From Virgibacillus_R byunsanensis (GTDB lineage Bacteria; Bacillota; Bacilli; Bacillales; Amphibacillaceae), in contig NZ_JBHTKJ010000001.1 of NCBI RefSeq assembly GCF_042675965.1, positions 179,875-243,874 on the forward strand: a DNA stretch of 64,000 nt, in the 5' to 3' direction. Position 1 is the first letter of the stretch. Each line of letters opens with the position of its first letter. The notes below the pieces were generated by a model. The model did no database searches. It saw only the letters and a program-made list of their open reading frames with translations, and was not told the DNA's origin. This document shows, in pieces, positions 33,102 through 42,393 of the stretch. The translations under genes and the position numbers were made by a program.

Positions 33102-34238
33102 TTAAGTGGTAAGTTTCACCCAATCCTTAAAAACTTGCTTTGTTTTATTAAATAATAACATTTTTGCTTCCCTCATTGCTTGTTTCACGTTTATATCAGA
33201 GCTAGTAATCGCATGAACTTCGGTGAACTTTTTTTGCAAAAGCTGATCATGATCCACAATCGTTCCTGCAATGAGAATAACAGGAATATTATACTTTTTA
33301 GCTAATCCAGCCACATAACCTGGTGCTTTCCCATCTATAGTCTGCATATCACTTTTACCCTCACCTGTTAACACAAGATCAACGCTCTTAAGCGAATCCT
33401 CCAAGCTAGTTGTATCTGCTACCAGCTTTGCACCAGAATCAAGCGTTGCACCTAGGGTTAAAAACGCAAACCCTAATCCACCAGCAGCGCCTGCTCCAGG
33501 ATAAACTGCAAGCGATGCTGATAGTGAATTAGCTTCTATACACAACTTACTGTAATTTTTCATTGCTTGATCTAATTCATCTATCTGAACGGGGGTTGCA
33601 CCTTTTTGTGGACCAAATATGTAACTTGCACCACGTTTACCAACAAGCGGATTGTCCACATCGCTTGCTACGTATATTTCACAGTGAGCAATTCGTGGGT
33701 CTAGTGTGCCCAGTTCAACATGTGTAATATTCATGAGATCCTTACCATAAATAGAAACAGATGTACCACTAGCATTTTTCATTTCTGCACCTAAAGCACA
33801 AAGCATTCCAAAACCGCCGTCATTTGTCGCACTTCCACCCAAACCAACTACGAATTTACGTATACCATAGTCTAGAGCAATACGAATTGCTTCTCCAATT
33901 CCGTAAGTTGTTGTCTGGTATGGATCCCGAGATGTTTCAGGAGTTAATGGCAGACCCGCAATGGATGCTATTTCTATGATAGCTGTATCTTTATTAACAA
34001 TTCCAATAGCTGAAGCAATTTTTCCCCCTAGAGGACCAACAACCGAGACGGGAATTTCTTCACTTAATGGAGCAGCAGTCATTAACGCATCAAGTGTGCC
34101 TTCTCCTCCGTCAGCCATTGGTTTTAATATAATTTCAGACATAGGTTCCACTTCACGTATTGCAGCTTTCATAACATTCGCTGCCTCAACCTGTGAAAGG
34201 CTTCCTTTATACGAATCAGGTGCAATAACAATCTTCAT
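33102..34238 (-). CDS. glxK: Glycerate kinase, GlxK/GarK type
   Basis: ATP-dependent phosphorylation of D-glycerate. A 378-residue type I glycerate kinase: MKIVIAPDSYKGSLSQVEAAN at the start is diagnostic, with PMADGGEGTLDAL and GLGGSATNDGGFGMLCALGA further in. It is 12 bases after the lysozyme-like gene. The pathway is glycerate or glyoxylate salvage; no other gene of that pathway is adjacent, so its place in this operon is unexplained. Confidence 0.93.
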   Translation of the reverse strand: MKIVIAPDSYKGSLSQVEAANVMKAAIREVEPMSEIILKPMADGGEGTLDALMTAAPLSEEIPVSVVGPLGGKIASAIGIVNKDTAIIEIASIAGLPLTPETSRDPYQTTTYGIGEAIRIALDYGIRKFVVGLGGSATNDGGFGMLCALGAEMKNASGTSVSIYGKDLMNITHVELGTLDPRIAHCEIYVASDVDNPLVGKRGASYIFGPQKGATPVQIDELDQAMKNYSKLCIEANSLSASLAVYPGAGAAGGLGFAFLTLGATLDSGAKLVADTTSLEDSLKSVDLVLTGEGKSDMQTIDGKAPGYVAGLAKKYNIPVILIAGTIVDHDQLLQKKFTEVHAITSSDINVKQAMREAKMLLFNKTKQVFKDWVKLTT

Positions 34239-34250
34239 AAAGACACCCCT

Positions 34251-34868
34251 CTATTCCATAGCTAAAACATTCCGATATTCCATCACATCTCGGACATAAT
34301 AGATATCCCCGTAGCATGCATTATACTGTTTTGCCTCTTCCCGTAAGCACCGGTAATCTGATTGGTTAGAAGCGTTTTGATACATCTTTTGTGAAAAATC
34401 AATTGCAACCTCCTGGGAATAGGAACCAGACTGTTCCTTAACGTAATCAATAAACCCTTTACCAAAATTATAAGATTGAATTGCTAATTCCAGATCTCCA
34501 CCCGCAGCATCTAAGGTTTCTGAAAAATAATAGACTCCCTGTCTGATTGAATGTTCAGGGTCATTGATACAGCCTCTTTCTCCGCAATAGCTTTCCGATG
34601 ACTGCATCGGGTCATTCCCACGCCCGCCTGATTCCTGCATCATCATCGCTAGGAGAACATCCGTATGTGCTGTTACATTATATTTTTTTGCATATTTTTC
34701 AACAAGCAATTCGTACCCTATCACTTCATCACTAATAGAGGTGTGTGATACTTGAAATGTTTGATCTGTTTTCGTAGCTGATAGTAGCGACACGGCAACA
34801 AATACTGCACAGAGCATAACCCCAATGAATAGTGATTGCTTGATCGCCTTTTTCGTTTTCGGTTTCAT
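34251..34868 (-). CDS. Lysozyme-like (CwlT N-domain type) membrane-anchored muramidase
   Basis: A 205-residue protein with an N-terminal membrane segment (about residues 13-32) and a lysozyme-like domain. Motifs are LLAMMMQESGGRGNDPMQSS with the probable catalytic Glu in QESG, then IRQGVYYFSETLDAA and AIQSYNFGKGFIDYV. This is the CwlT-like / PF13702 muramidase layout. It likely cleaves peptidoglycan outside the membrane. ATGA overlap with the preceding membrane-protein gene suggests coupled translation. Confidence 0.82.
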   Translation of the reverse strand: MKPKTKKAIKQSLFIGVMLCAVFVAVSLLSATKTDQTFQVSHTSISDEVIGYELLVEKYAKKYNVTAHTDVLLAMMMQESGGRGNDPMQSSESYCGERGCINDPEHSIRQGVYYFSETLDAAGGDLELAIQSYNFGKGFIDYVKEQSGSYSQEVAIDFSQKMYQNASNQSDYRCLREEAKQYNACYGDIYYVRDVMEYRNVLAME

Positions 34869-35299
34869 GTAATCCCTCTATTATTCTTAGATGTTATTAA
34901 TATTCCAACCACAAGACCGTACAAGACATGGCCAGAAGTCCAATAAAGAAAAGCTTCCATATCGGTGACACTAGGGGTTTTTACTGATAAAGAAGTCGGT
35001 AAAAATAAGGCCATTCCAATAACAGTGTTGAGAAAAATATACAAACTCGTTTTGTGCGTAACTTTGATGGAATCCAATGCATAATAAAGCACAAAAACCA
35101 GTATGCTAGAAACAACTATGTGCAAAAGGAATTCAATTGATTCCTGCATTTCCCAATTTTTAAGCACTGGAATATAATCAACATTCAGTAAAAGAATATA
35201 TACTTTTTCGCCTGTTAAACGTTCTATTACCTTTAAAAATCCACCCAGTATCAATCCTGCAACTATACCCACAATTAACAATCGATATTGTAGTTTCAT
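34865..35299 (-). CDS. Small four-helix membrane protein
   Basis: A 144-residue protein with four predicted membrane helices. The first is at residues 7-24; the others lie around IVVSSILVFVLYYAL, IFLNTVIGMALFLP and VLYGLVVGILI. It resembles YagU/DUF1440-like proteins in size and layout, but the match is not certain. It is in an operon between a MATE pump and the lysozyme-like gene, the latter overlapping its stop. Function unknown. Confidence 0.6.
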   Translation of the reverse strand: MKLQYRLLIVGIVAGLILGGFLKVIERLTGEKVYILLLNVDYIPVLKNWEMQESIEFLLHIVVSSILVFVLYYALDSIKVTHKTSLYIFLNTVIGMALFLPTSLSVKTPSVTDMEAFLYWTSGHVLYGLVVGILITSKNNRGIT

Positions 35300-35317
35300 A
35301 GATTATTCTCCAGCTTC

Positions 35318-36661
35318 TTATTTTTTCTTATTAAATAATTCCTTTTCCCGCCATCTTCCAAATCGATAATACAAGTACGCAAAGAAACTGCTGAACACAA
35401 AACTGCTTCCCATTCCAATCGCAATACCAATATCACCAAACCACGTTGAAGACAGCCAGGTCATTGGATAGCGCAATACCCAAAATGAAATTATGTTCAA
35501 CACTAGTACTTGGTACATAGCTCCAGAAGCTCGAACGATTCCATTCAATATGAAATTAATTCCTAAAAACGGATAACATAGTGCAATAATTTGTAAATAC
35601 TTCGTTCCAAATTGAACAGCTTCTTCTTCCTGTATAAATAATCGGACTCCATATTCAGCAAATAATACTACTAAAATGCCTACAAATATCATAACAGAAA
35701 AATTATACAGCACGCCATATTTTGCGACACCTTTAACTCGTGACCAGTTACCAACTCCAATATTCTGACCAGCCATACTACTAACTGCCGTCCCTAATGC
35801 ATGAGCCGGGAGCATCAGAATACTGTCTAACCGTTGTGCGGCACTAAACCCCGCAACAACATCATCACCAAAACCCGTAACCACACTCATAATGGCCGCC
35901 ACTCCAGCAGAGATGACACCCATTTGCAGCCCTGAAGGAATGCCCAGATTTAAAATTAACCCAACTTCCTGTTTGGCAGGGAAAAATGGCATACTAAATG
36001 GCGCAAGTTTATGACGCAGTACATAGAACATACCGTAAACAAATGCACTCCCTTGGGCTGCAATTGTCGCATATGCTGCACCATCAATCCCTAAGTTAAA
36101 ACCTGCAATAAAAAGTGGATCGAGAACAACATTTAGTGCAACCGCCGTCATAACAAACCTTAATGGTGTTTTACTATCACCCAACGAGCGGAGTACGGTA
36201 CTAATAAAATTGTAGCCAAATAGAAATAAAATTCCCAAAAAGTTTAGCTGTAAGTACGTATTTGCTGCCTCCATCATGCTTTGAGGTGTGCCTAATAAGG
36301 TTAAAAGGGATTCAGAAAAGAAATAGCCAACCAATCCTAATATAACTGACAATCCCGTTAATATAACAACAAACGCATTTAAGTAACGTTTTAATCCTTG
36401 CTCATTATCTTTACCCTTTTGTTGGGAAAGAATCGTTAATGCAGCATTATTCAAACCAATTACGAATGATAACACTGTAAAAATGATGGTACTTGAAACA
36501 GCGACTGAACCAAGGGCATTCGCACCAAGTAAATTACCTACCCACAAGCTATCTGCAAACTGATAGGAAGTTTGTAATAAGTTGGTGAGCATAATGGGGC
36601 CAGAGAAAAATATAAGTTGCTTCATTAGATTTCCTTGGGTAAAGTCATGCTGCTTCTTCAT
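35318..36661 (-). CDS. MATE family efflux transporter
   Basis: A 447-residue, 12-helix MATE protein. The start (LMKQLIFFSGPIMLTNLLQTSYQFADSLWVGNLLG) and the repeat of that pattern in the second half are typical. It exports cationic drugs or metabolites by Na+ or H+ exchange. It is the first gene of the six-gene operon on the minus strand; the next gene is 18 bases away. Substrate unknown. Confidence 0.9.
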   Translation of the reverse strand: MKKQHDFTQGNLMKQLIFFSGPIMLTNLLQTSYQFADSLWVGNLLGANALGSVAVSSTIIFTVLSFVIGLNNAALTILSQQKGKDNEQGLKRYLNAFVVILTGLSVILGLVGYFFSESLLTLLGTPQSMMEAANTYLQLNFLGILFLFGYNFISTVLRSLGDSKTPLRFVMTAVALNVVLDPLFIAGFNLGIDGAAYATIAAQGSAFVYGMFYVLRHKLAPFSMPFFPAKQEVGLILNLGIPSGLQMGVISAGVAAIMSVVTGFGDDVVAGFSAAQRLDSILMLPAHALGTAVSSMAGQNIGVGNWSRVKGVAKYGVLYNFSVMIFVGILVVLFAEYGVRLFIQEEEAVQFGTKYLQIIALCYPFLGINFILNGIVRASGAMYQVLVLNIISFWVLRYPMTWLSSTWFGDIGIAIGMGSSFVFSSFFAYLYYRFGRWREKELFNKKK

Positions 36662-36807
36662 ACATAGCCAATCCTTTCATCAAAACCTCTAGTTATTATT
36701 TTAGCATGCTCGGGAAATTTTTACGCCCTAATAATATTTTTCAATAGTCTTAATTGTGTGATATTATAAAAATGTACACGTACAATTTTATAAAGGAGAT
36801 GTTTCGT

Positions 36808-38427
36808 ATGATGCAAGTTCCATTAACAGTAGGATCGATGCTTGAACATGCAGAAAAGTTTTTTTCAAAAAAACAAGTCATCTCACAAACACATGACAAA
36901 TTACAAACGTTCACCTACGCTGAAATTGGCCAGCGTACACGCCGTCTAATGAGTGTACTAGAAGAAATCGGTATTCAAAAAGGGGACCGGGTTGGTACCC
37001 TCGCCTGGAATCATCACCGGCATCTGGAAATTTACTTTGCCGCACCTGGTATGGGAGCTGTATTACATACCATCAACATCCGGTTATCACCCGAACACAT
37101 CATTTACATTATTAACCACGCAGAAGATAAAGTTTTATTCATCGATGAAGATGTCCTACCTCTAATAGAAGCCGTTCAAGACAAGTTAACAACTGTCAAA
37201 ACCTTTATTATCATGACTGATAAATCCGAACTCCCAGAGTCAAAGCTTAAACCTCTATTTTCATATGAAGAATTACTTCACACTGGAGATCCAACATACT
37301 CATTTGCAAGTGACATAGATGAAAATCAGCCAGCAGGAATGTGTTACACTTCTGCAACAACTGGAAAACCAAAAGGCGTCGTATACTCGCATCGAGGTAT
37401 TGTACTTCACAGTTTTGCGTTAGGTTTAAAAGACTCCGCTGCAATTTCCGAATCAGACGTATCGATGGCAGTTGTTCCACAATTCCATGTAAACGCTTGG
37501 GGGACACCTTTTGCATGCACATGGTTCGGTTCCACACAAGTAATGCCTGGACCTCGTTTTACACCAAAGCGCCTTGCCGAATTTATTGAAAAATTCAACG
37601 TTACCATTACTGCAGGTGTACCTACCATTTGGCTTGGGTTATTACGTGAATTAGATCAAGGGGATTACGATACCTCTAGCTTAAGGGCTGTGCTTTGTGG
37701 TGGATCAGCTGCACCAAAGGGACTTATTCAAGCATTTGAACAGAAATATAATATTCCATTTGTACATGCTTATGGCGCAACTGAAACCACACCATTAGTG
37801 ACTATTTCCCGGTTAAAGAGCTACCAAGAAGGTTTAAGTGATGAAGAGAAATTAGCTCAACGCGCCAAGCAAGGTGCTCTAGTGCCTGGAGTTGAAATGA
37901 AGGTGTTAGGAAATGATGGTGAAGTAGCTTGGAATGGAAAAGAAATGGGGGAACTACTTCTTCGTGGCCCTTGGATTGCCAGTGAATATTACAATGATGA
38001 TCGTAGTGAAAGTGCCTTTAGCGAAGGCTGGTTCCACACCGGTGATGTCGTTACAGTTGATGAAGAGGGCGCCATCAAAATCGTTGACCGTACAAAGGAT
38101 CTAATTAAAAGTGGTGGCGAATGGATTTCTTCGGTTGATTTAGAAAATGCTCTCATGGCACACGAATCGGTTTTTGAAGCAAGTGTTATCGCTATTCCAG
38201 ATGCGGAATGGCAAGAACGCCCAATAGCTTGTGTGGTATTGCATGAAGGCTTTTCTAATAAGGTCGGAAAGGAAGAGTTACTCGATTTCCTCCGTCCTCA
38301 ATTTGCAACATTCTGGATTCCAGACGATGTGTTGTTCCTAGATGAAATACCGAAAACGTCCGTAGGTAAATTTTTAAAACGGCAATTACGTGTACAGGTA
38401 AAGGAACATTATAATATACAAAACTAA
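36808..38427 (+). CDS. Acyl-CoA synthetase (AMP-forming, medium/long-chain fatty acid type)
   Basis: ATP-dependent formation of acyl-CoA, 539 residues. The P-loop-like motif is YTSATTGKPKGVVYSHRG, followed by A5/A7-type motifs (YGATETTPL and WFHTGDVVTVDEEG) and the C-terminal Lys in PKTSVGKFLKRQLR. Start ATG 36808 has AAAGGAGATG ahead; ATG 36754 has none. A palindrome (TGTACACGTACA) lies at 36773-36784, a possible operator. The exact acyl chain is uncertain. Confidence 0.88.
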   Translation: MMQVPLTVGSMLEHAEKFFSKKQVISQTHDKLQTFTYAEIGQRTRRLMSVLEEIGIQKGDRVGTLAWNHHRHLEIYFAAPGMGAVLHTINIRLSPEHIIYIINHAEDKVLFIDEDVLPLIEAVQDKLTTVKTFIIMTDKSELPESKLKPLFSYEELLHTGDPTYSFASDIDENQPAGMCYTSATTGKPKGVVYSHRGIVLHSFALGLKDSAAISESDVSMAVVPQFHVNAWGTPFACTWFGSTQVMPGPRFTPKRLAEFIEKFNVTITAGVPTIWLGLLRELDQGDYDTSSLRAVLCGGSAAPKGLIQAFEQKYNIPFVHAYGATETTPLVTISRLKSYQEGLSDEEKLAQRAKQGALVPGVEMKVLGNDGEVAWNGKEMGELLLRGPWIASEYYNDDRSESAFSEGWFHTGDVVTVDEEGAIKIVDRTKDLIKSGGEWISSVDLENALMAHESVFEASVIAIPDAEWQERPIACVVLHEGFSNKVGKEELLDFLRPQFATFWIPDDVLFLDEIPKTSVGKFLKRQLRVQVKEHYNIQN

Positions 38428-38433
38428 GAAATT

Positions 38434-38470
38434 AGAGGAAATCGACTAGTGTTTGTCAATTTCCTCTTTC
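38434..38470. terminator. Bidirectional terminator
   Basis: AGAGGAAATCGAC and GTCAATTTCCTCT arms lie between two convergent genes, with U-rich flanks. Confidence 0.7.
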
Positions 38471-38485
38471 GTTTCTTACTCCTGA

Positions 38486-39556
38486 TTATTCATCTGTAAG
38501 TGGCACCTTTTCAGAAAAACCCTTGGTCAGTGAGTTCATAATTTTTTCCAATGACTCTTCTTCACATATCGCCCCAACGCCTTGACCAGCCCATAAGGAC
38601 TGCATGTCCGAAATAGCAAAGTCTTTACCAGCTGCACGAATATCCTTCGTTAACTCGTTTTGGACGGGAAAAGGTAAGACGGGACAGTTACTTTTCTCAA
38701 CTTCTTTGACAAAGCAATTTTGTATAGCACGTGCAGGCCTACCTGAAAATACTTTAGTGATTACCGTACCCTCTGTTTCGGCTTTCATAAGTGCTCGGCG
38801 GTATGCTGTATTTGTTCCAGCTTCTTTCGCTATTAAGAAACGTGTACCCAACTGAACTCCTGCAGCCCCCATGGATAATAATGCATGAATTTGTTCTTTA
38901 GTATGTATGCCGCCTGCTGCTATGACCGGTAATGAGATTTCATCCACCATTTCCTGAAGTAATACATGAAGACCAATATTACAACCATCAGGATGTTTTC
39001 TAATATCAAATGTACCACGATGACCTCCCGCTTCGAACCCCTGTGCAACGATTACATCATAGCCCGATTCAGCTAGCATTTTTGCTTCACTTATGTTTGT
39101 AGCCATGCCAATTAACGTCACATCTTTTTCTTTTAACCGATCTATTAATACCGAGGACAAAGCTCCGAACGCCGTACTTACGATTGGTATATTTTCCTGT
39201 AAAATAATATATATCTTTTCCTCTAAATAATCATATACCTTAACAGAATCACTACCTCTATCTATATCCAGTTCATCTCTAAATTGATTTAATACCATTT
39301 GCATTTCTCTAGTGTCTGTAGAAAAAGCTTCTAGATTAGTTGCAAACAAATTTACTGCAAATGGCTTATCGGTTAAGTTTTTTACCTGTTGAATCTCCTT
39401 TTGTAATACACTCGCACTCATATAACCTGCACCAATTGTTCCAAGCGCCCCTTTATTGGCAACAGCAGCAACAAGTTCAGGTGTGGTTATTCCACCTGCC
39501 ATCCCAGCTTGAATAATAGGAACTTTCATTCTGGTTTTATCCAAAAAATGTCTCAA
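38486..39556 (-). CDS. Nitronate monooxygenase / FabK-like FMN enzyme
   Basis: A 356-residue TIM-barrel flavoprotein of the 2-nitropropane dioxygenase family. Markers are VPIIQAGMAGGITTPELVAA, AQGFEAGGHRGTF and IAAGGIHTKEQIHALLSMGA with GAAGVQLGTRFL. TTG 39556 is preferred because CGGAGGG stands 7 bases before it; ATG 39595 would add 13 residues. Activity could be nitronate oxidation or an enoyl-ACP reductase-like reaction; sequence alone does not decide. Confidence 0.82.
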   Translation of the reverse strand: MRHFLDKTRMKVPIIQAGMAGGITTPELVAAVANKGALGTIGAGYMSASVLQKEIQQVKNLTDKPFAVNLFATNLEAFSTDTREMQMVLNQFRDELDIDRGSDSVKVYDYLEEKIYIILQENIPIVSTAFGALSSVLIDRLKEKDVTLIGMATNISEAKMLAESGYDVIVAQGFEAGGHRGTFDIRKHPDGCNIGLHVLLQEMVDEISLPVIAAGGIHTKEQIHALLSMGAAGVQLGTRFLIAKEAGTNTAYRRALMKAETEGTVITKVFSGRPARAIQNCFVKEVEKSNCPVLPFPVQNELTKDIRAAGKDFAISDMQSLWAGQGVGAICEEESLEKIMNSLTKGFSEKVPLTDE

Positions 39557-39619
39557 GTGTAATCCCTCCGATTCCATTTTATCCGTTTTAAACATTACAC
39601 AACTACTAGGTATCTATAT

Positions 39620-39662
39620 AAAAGCTGCTTTATAGCATTATCGCCATAAAGCAGCTTTTTGT
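39620..39662 (-). terminator. Terminator of the TAXI-TRAP operon
   Basis: AAAAGCTGCTTTAT and ATAAAGCAGCTTTT arms lie just below the permease stop; U run on the minus strand. Confidence 0.85.
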
Positions 39663-41840
39663 TTAGGCATTGCCCTCAGGGACAGCCTCATCTTGTTGTT
39701 TATTTTTGTTGTGTTTAAACCATTGTATTAGAACAATAAGTCCAAAGATTGCTATCCCCAGTATATCTGTCCATATATCATGGTTGATTAATACAACCGC
39801 AGCACCTACTGCAAGAATTCGTTCAATCCAGCCAAATTTAGCAAACAGATAGCTTTGAATGAATGTTGACCAGGCAATAATGCCTATGAAAGCAGTTGTA
39901 ATACTCCATACAACAGCAACCCATGTTGCAGTTTCATCTTGTAATATCAATATCGGATTCATCGTGAATGCAAACGGAAGCAATAATGCACCCATATCAA
40001 ATTTGAACCCTTGAATACCCGTCTGTACTGGGTCTGCTTTTGCAATACCAGAAGTTGCATATGCGGGTAAATTAATAGGTGGTGTATCATCTGCTAAAAT
40101 ACCATAATAGAATACGAATAAATGTGCAGCCAATACAGGAATACCTATTTGAATTAATGCCGGTGCCATAACCGCTGCTAATACAATATATGTTGCAGTT
40201 GTCGGTAAGCCCATCCCCATAATAATACATGCAAACATGGTAAATAATAGAACAAGTATTAATTGGTTATTCGCCAAATCAAGAATCAAACTTGAAAGAA
40301 TCGGCCCTAGACCAGTCATCGTAACAACACCTGTTAAAATACCAGCAGACGCACAAGCTGCCACGACACTTAAGGAGTTTTTCGCACCAATTTCTAGTGC
40401 CATAAAGAATTCCCTAAAACCAAACCGATTTGGTTCTTCCCCTTTTATCTTCTTACCTACTGCATACCATATAAGGGCAAATAATAAGCTCCCCGCTGAT
40501 ACCAGCGTCACATATTCGTTTAATCCAAATAAGAGATGTCCAGCATACGCCGCTCCAATGAAGAGTAACGAAACCAGGAATCCTGATCCAAAACTCTTTT
40601 GCAAACGATGTGAAAATAAAGCAATGGTTAATGCACCTACAATTGCCATAAATGATGCTAATATTGGCGTTAGTCTTAGTACTAGAAGTGTTATAAGTGC
40701 TATAACCGGAAGAAGTAAATAACCCCTTCCACCTAGAATTTTCCAAGGCGCTACTAATTCTTTTCTAGGAATACCTTTTAAATTAAATTTACTCGCTTCC
40801 AAATGGACCATAAATAGAATGGCAGTATAACTAAGGATAGCAGGAATTGCCGCAGCAGCTGCAATTTCCAGATACGGAATTCCAGTAAAATCAGCCATGA
40901 TAAATGCTGCTGCACCCATAACAGGTGGCAGCAATTGTCCACTGGAGGAAGCTGCAACCTCAACTCCACCTGCTACATGTGGCCGAAAGCCGGTTTTCTT
41001 CATTAACGGAATCGTAAAAGTACCAGTTGTAACTGCATTTGCAACAGAACTACCCGATATAGAACCCATCAAGCCTGAAGAAACTACCGCAGCTTTTGCT
41101 GGACCACCTTTAAAGGAACCAACTGCTGAAACCGCTAGGTCGATGAACATGCGCCCAGCACCTGTTACTTCCAAAAAGGCTCCAAATAAAATAAAAATAA
41201 AAACATATTGTGCTGAAACTGTAATCGGAGTACCAAATATACCCTCGTTCGATAAATACATAAATTCAGCAAGTTCATTCCACGTGAAACCCAGGTGATT
41301 TATTATATCTGGTAGAATCGCATAAGACCCCATAAATTCAGGTAAGTAAAGGTCACCAAGCAATGCATAAGACATAAAGATAACTGCTAGAATAACCAAT
41401 GGTTTACCAACTACACGTCTGGTACCCTCTAAAACTAGTAAAAGGGCAATGACCGACATTGTTGTGTCCATCACCGTAGGGTTCCCAACTTTTCCTAATA
41501 TGTCATCAGATATCATCACGATATATATACCTGTAAATGCCCCAACTCCCGCTAATGCAAGATCATACCATGGGATATTCTTTTGACCGAGGTTTTTCTT
41601 ATACGGAAATATTAAAAATATGAGGGTTAATGCAAATCCGAGATGAAGTGCATTTTGTTGCATACGAGGTAACATGTCTATCCCTGCAGTATATAAGTGA
41701 AACAAGGACATACTAACAGAAATAATTAATGTGATTATCGCCATCCAACCGAACAACGTACGATCACTACCCTCTAACTCATCAACTTTCTTATTTAATT
41801 CTTTGACATCAAGATCTTGATCTATATTTGAGTTAGCCAT
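39663..41840 (-). CDS. TRAP transporter permease, fused 4TM-12TM (TAXI type)
   Basis: A 725-residue permease that fuses the small DctQ-like and large DctM-like parts; about 18 helices are visible. Conserved DctM-type stretches include SGLMGSISGSSVANAVTTGT and GMGLPTTATYIVLAAVMAP. It begins with a charged cytosolic N terminus. It lies downstream of the TAXI binding protein and the DUF1850 gene with short gaps, so it is the third gene of that operon. Solute, likely an organic acid or amino acid, is not determined. Coupling to Na+ is usual in the family. Confidence 0.92.
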   Translation of the reverse strand: MANSNIDQDLDVKELNKKVDELEGSDRTLFGWMAIITLIISVSMSLFHLYTAGIDMLPRMQQNALHLGFALTLIFLIFPYKKNLGQKNIPWYDLALAGVGAFTGIYIVMISDDILGKVGNPTVMDTTMSVIALLLVLEGTRRVVGKPLVILAVIFMSYALLGDLYLPEFMGSYAILPDIINHLGFTWNELAEFMYLSNEGIFGTPITVSAQYVFIFILFGAFLEVTGAGRMFIDLAVSAVGSFKGGPAKAAVVSSGLMGSISGSSVANAVTTGTFTIPLMKKTGFRPHVAGGVEVAASSSGQLLPPVMGAAAFIMADFTGIPYLEIAAAAAIPAILSYTAILFMVHLEASKFNLKGIPRKELVAPWKILGGRGYLLLPVIALITLLVLRLTPILASFMAIVGALTIALFSHRLQKSFGSGFLVSLLFIGAAYAGHLLFGLNEYVTLVSAGSLLFALIWYAVGKKIKGEEPNRFGFREFFMALEIGAKNSLSVVAACASAGILTGVVTMTGLGPILSSLILDLANNQLILVLLFTMFACIIMGMGLPTTATYIVLAAVMAPALIQIGIPVLAAHLFVFYYGILADDTPPINLPAYATSGIAKADPVQTGIQGFKFDMGALLLPFAFTMNPILILQDETATWVAVVWSITTAFIGIIAWSTFIQSYLFAKFGWIERILAVGAAVVLINHDIWTDILGIAIFGLIVLIQWFKHNKNKQQDEAVPEGNA

Positions 41841-41859
41841 AAAGGCTCGCCCCCTTCAC

Positions 41860-42393
41860 TCATATACTGCTAGATAGTTTTTTAATCCAATACGTTAGTA
41901 CGTTTTCTTTTTCTATAGAAATGGTAAAGTTTTTGCCAACAAACGGAGCTTCAGATACATTCCACTGCTTGCCATCTATCTTAATGATCTGCTCGTTCAT
42001 GGGTACAGCATGTAATGATATGTCGGTAAAAACCTGATTAATATCATCAATCACATAAAATCCGTCTTCCAATCGATCCGTAGCACCTGGTGGAGGCTTT
42101 GTTTCAATGCCTGCTCCAAAGCTACAGTTCCAGCTTTCCATTAAAACCATTTCGTGATTATCGTTTACTTCGAACTTTTCAATAATCAGACACTTAGCAA
42201 CAGAATGAATATATTCTGAGGAGAAAGTTGTATCGGCATTCACCTGTTCCATAATCAAAATGTTCTCTTCTTCGTCAATAGCATACATGACATGAACATT
42301 TGAAAGAAACAAGTAAATGCCGATAGCAATGAAGTAAAATGACCACACAAGCCTGCTTTTAAGCAGGCTGTGGGTAGTTTTAGAGGTACGCAT
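41860..42393 (-). CDS. DUF1850 protein of TAXI-TRAP operon
   Basis: A 177-residue protein with one N-terminal membrane helix (about residues 15-32) and an extracellular domain. The start of that domain (TTFSSEYIHSVAKCLIIEKFEV) contains the conserved H-S segment of DUF1850. It sits between the TAXI binding protein (TAATG-like overlap at 42393) and the fused permease, the normal position of this family. An accessory role in the transporter is inferred from this linkage only. Confidence 0.85.
   Translation of the reverse strand: MRTSKTTHSLLKSRLVWSFYFIAIGIYLFLSNVHVMYAIDEEENILIMEQVNADTTFSSEYIHSVAKCLIIEKFEVNDNHEMVLMESWNCSFGAGIETKPPPGATDRLEDGFYVIDDINQVFTDISLHAVPMNEQIIKIDGKQWNVSEAPFVGKNFTISIEKENVLTYWIKKLSSSI

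Noticed and set aside
40237..40722. 161-codon plus-strand frame
   Set aside because: Antisense to the TRAP permease; open only because of the hydrophobic codon pattern of that gene.
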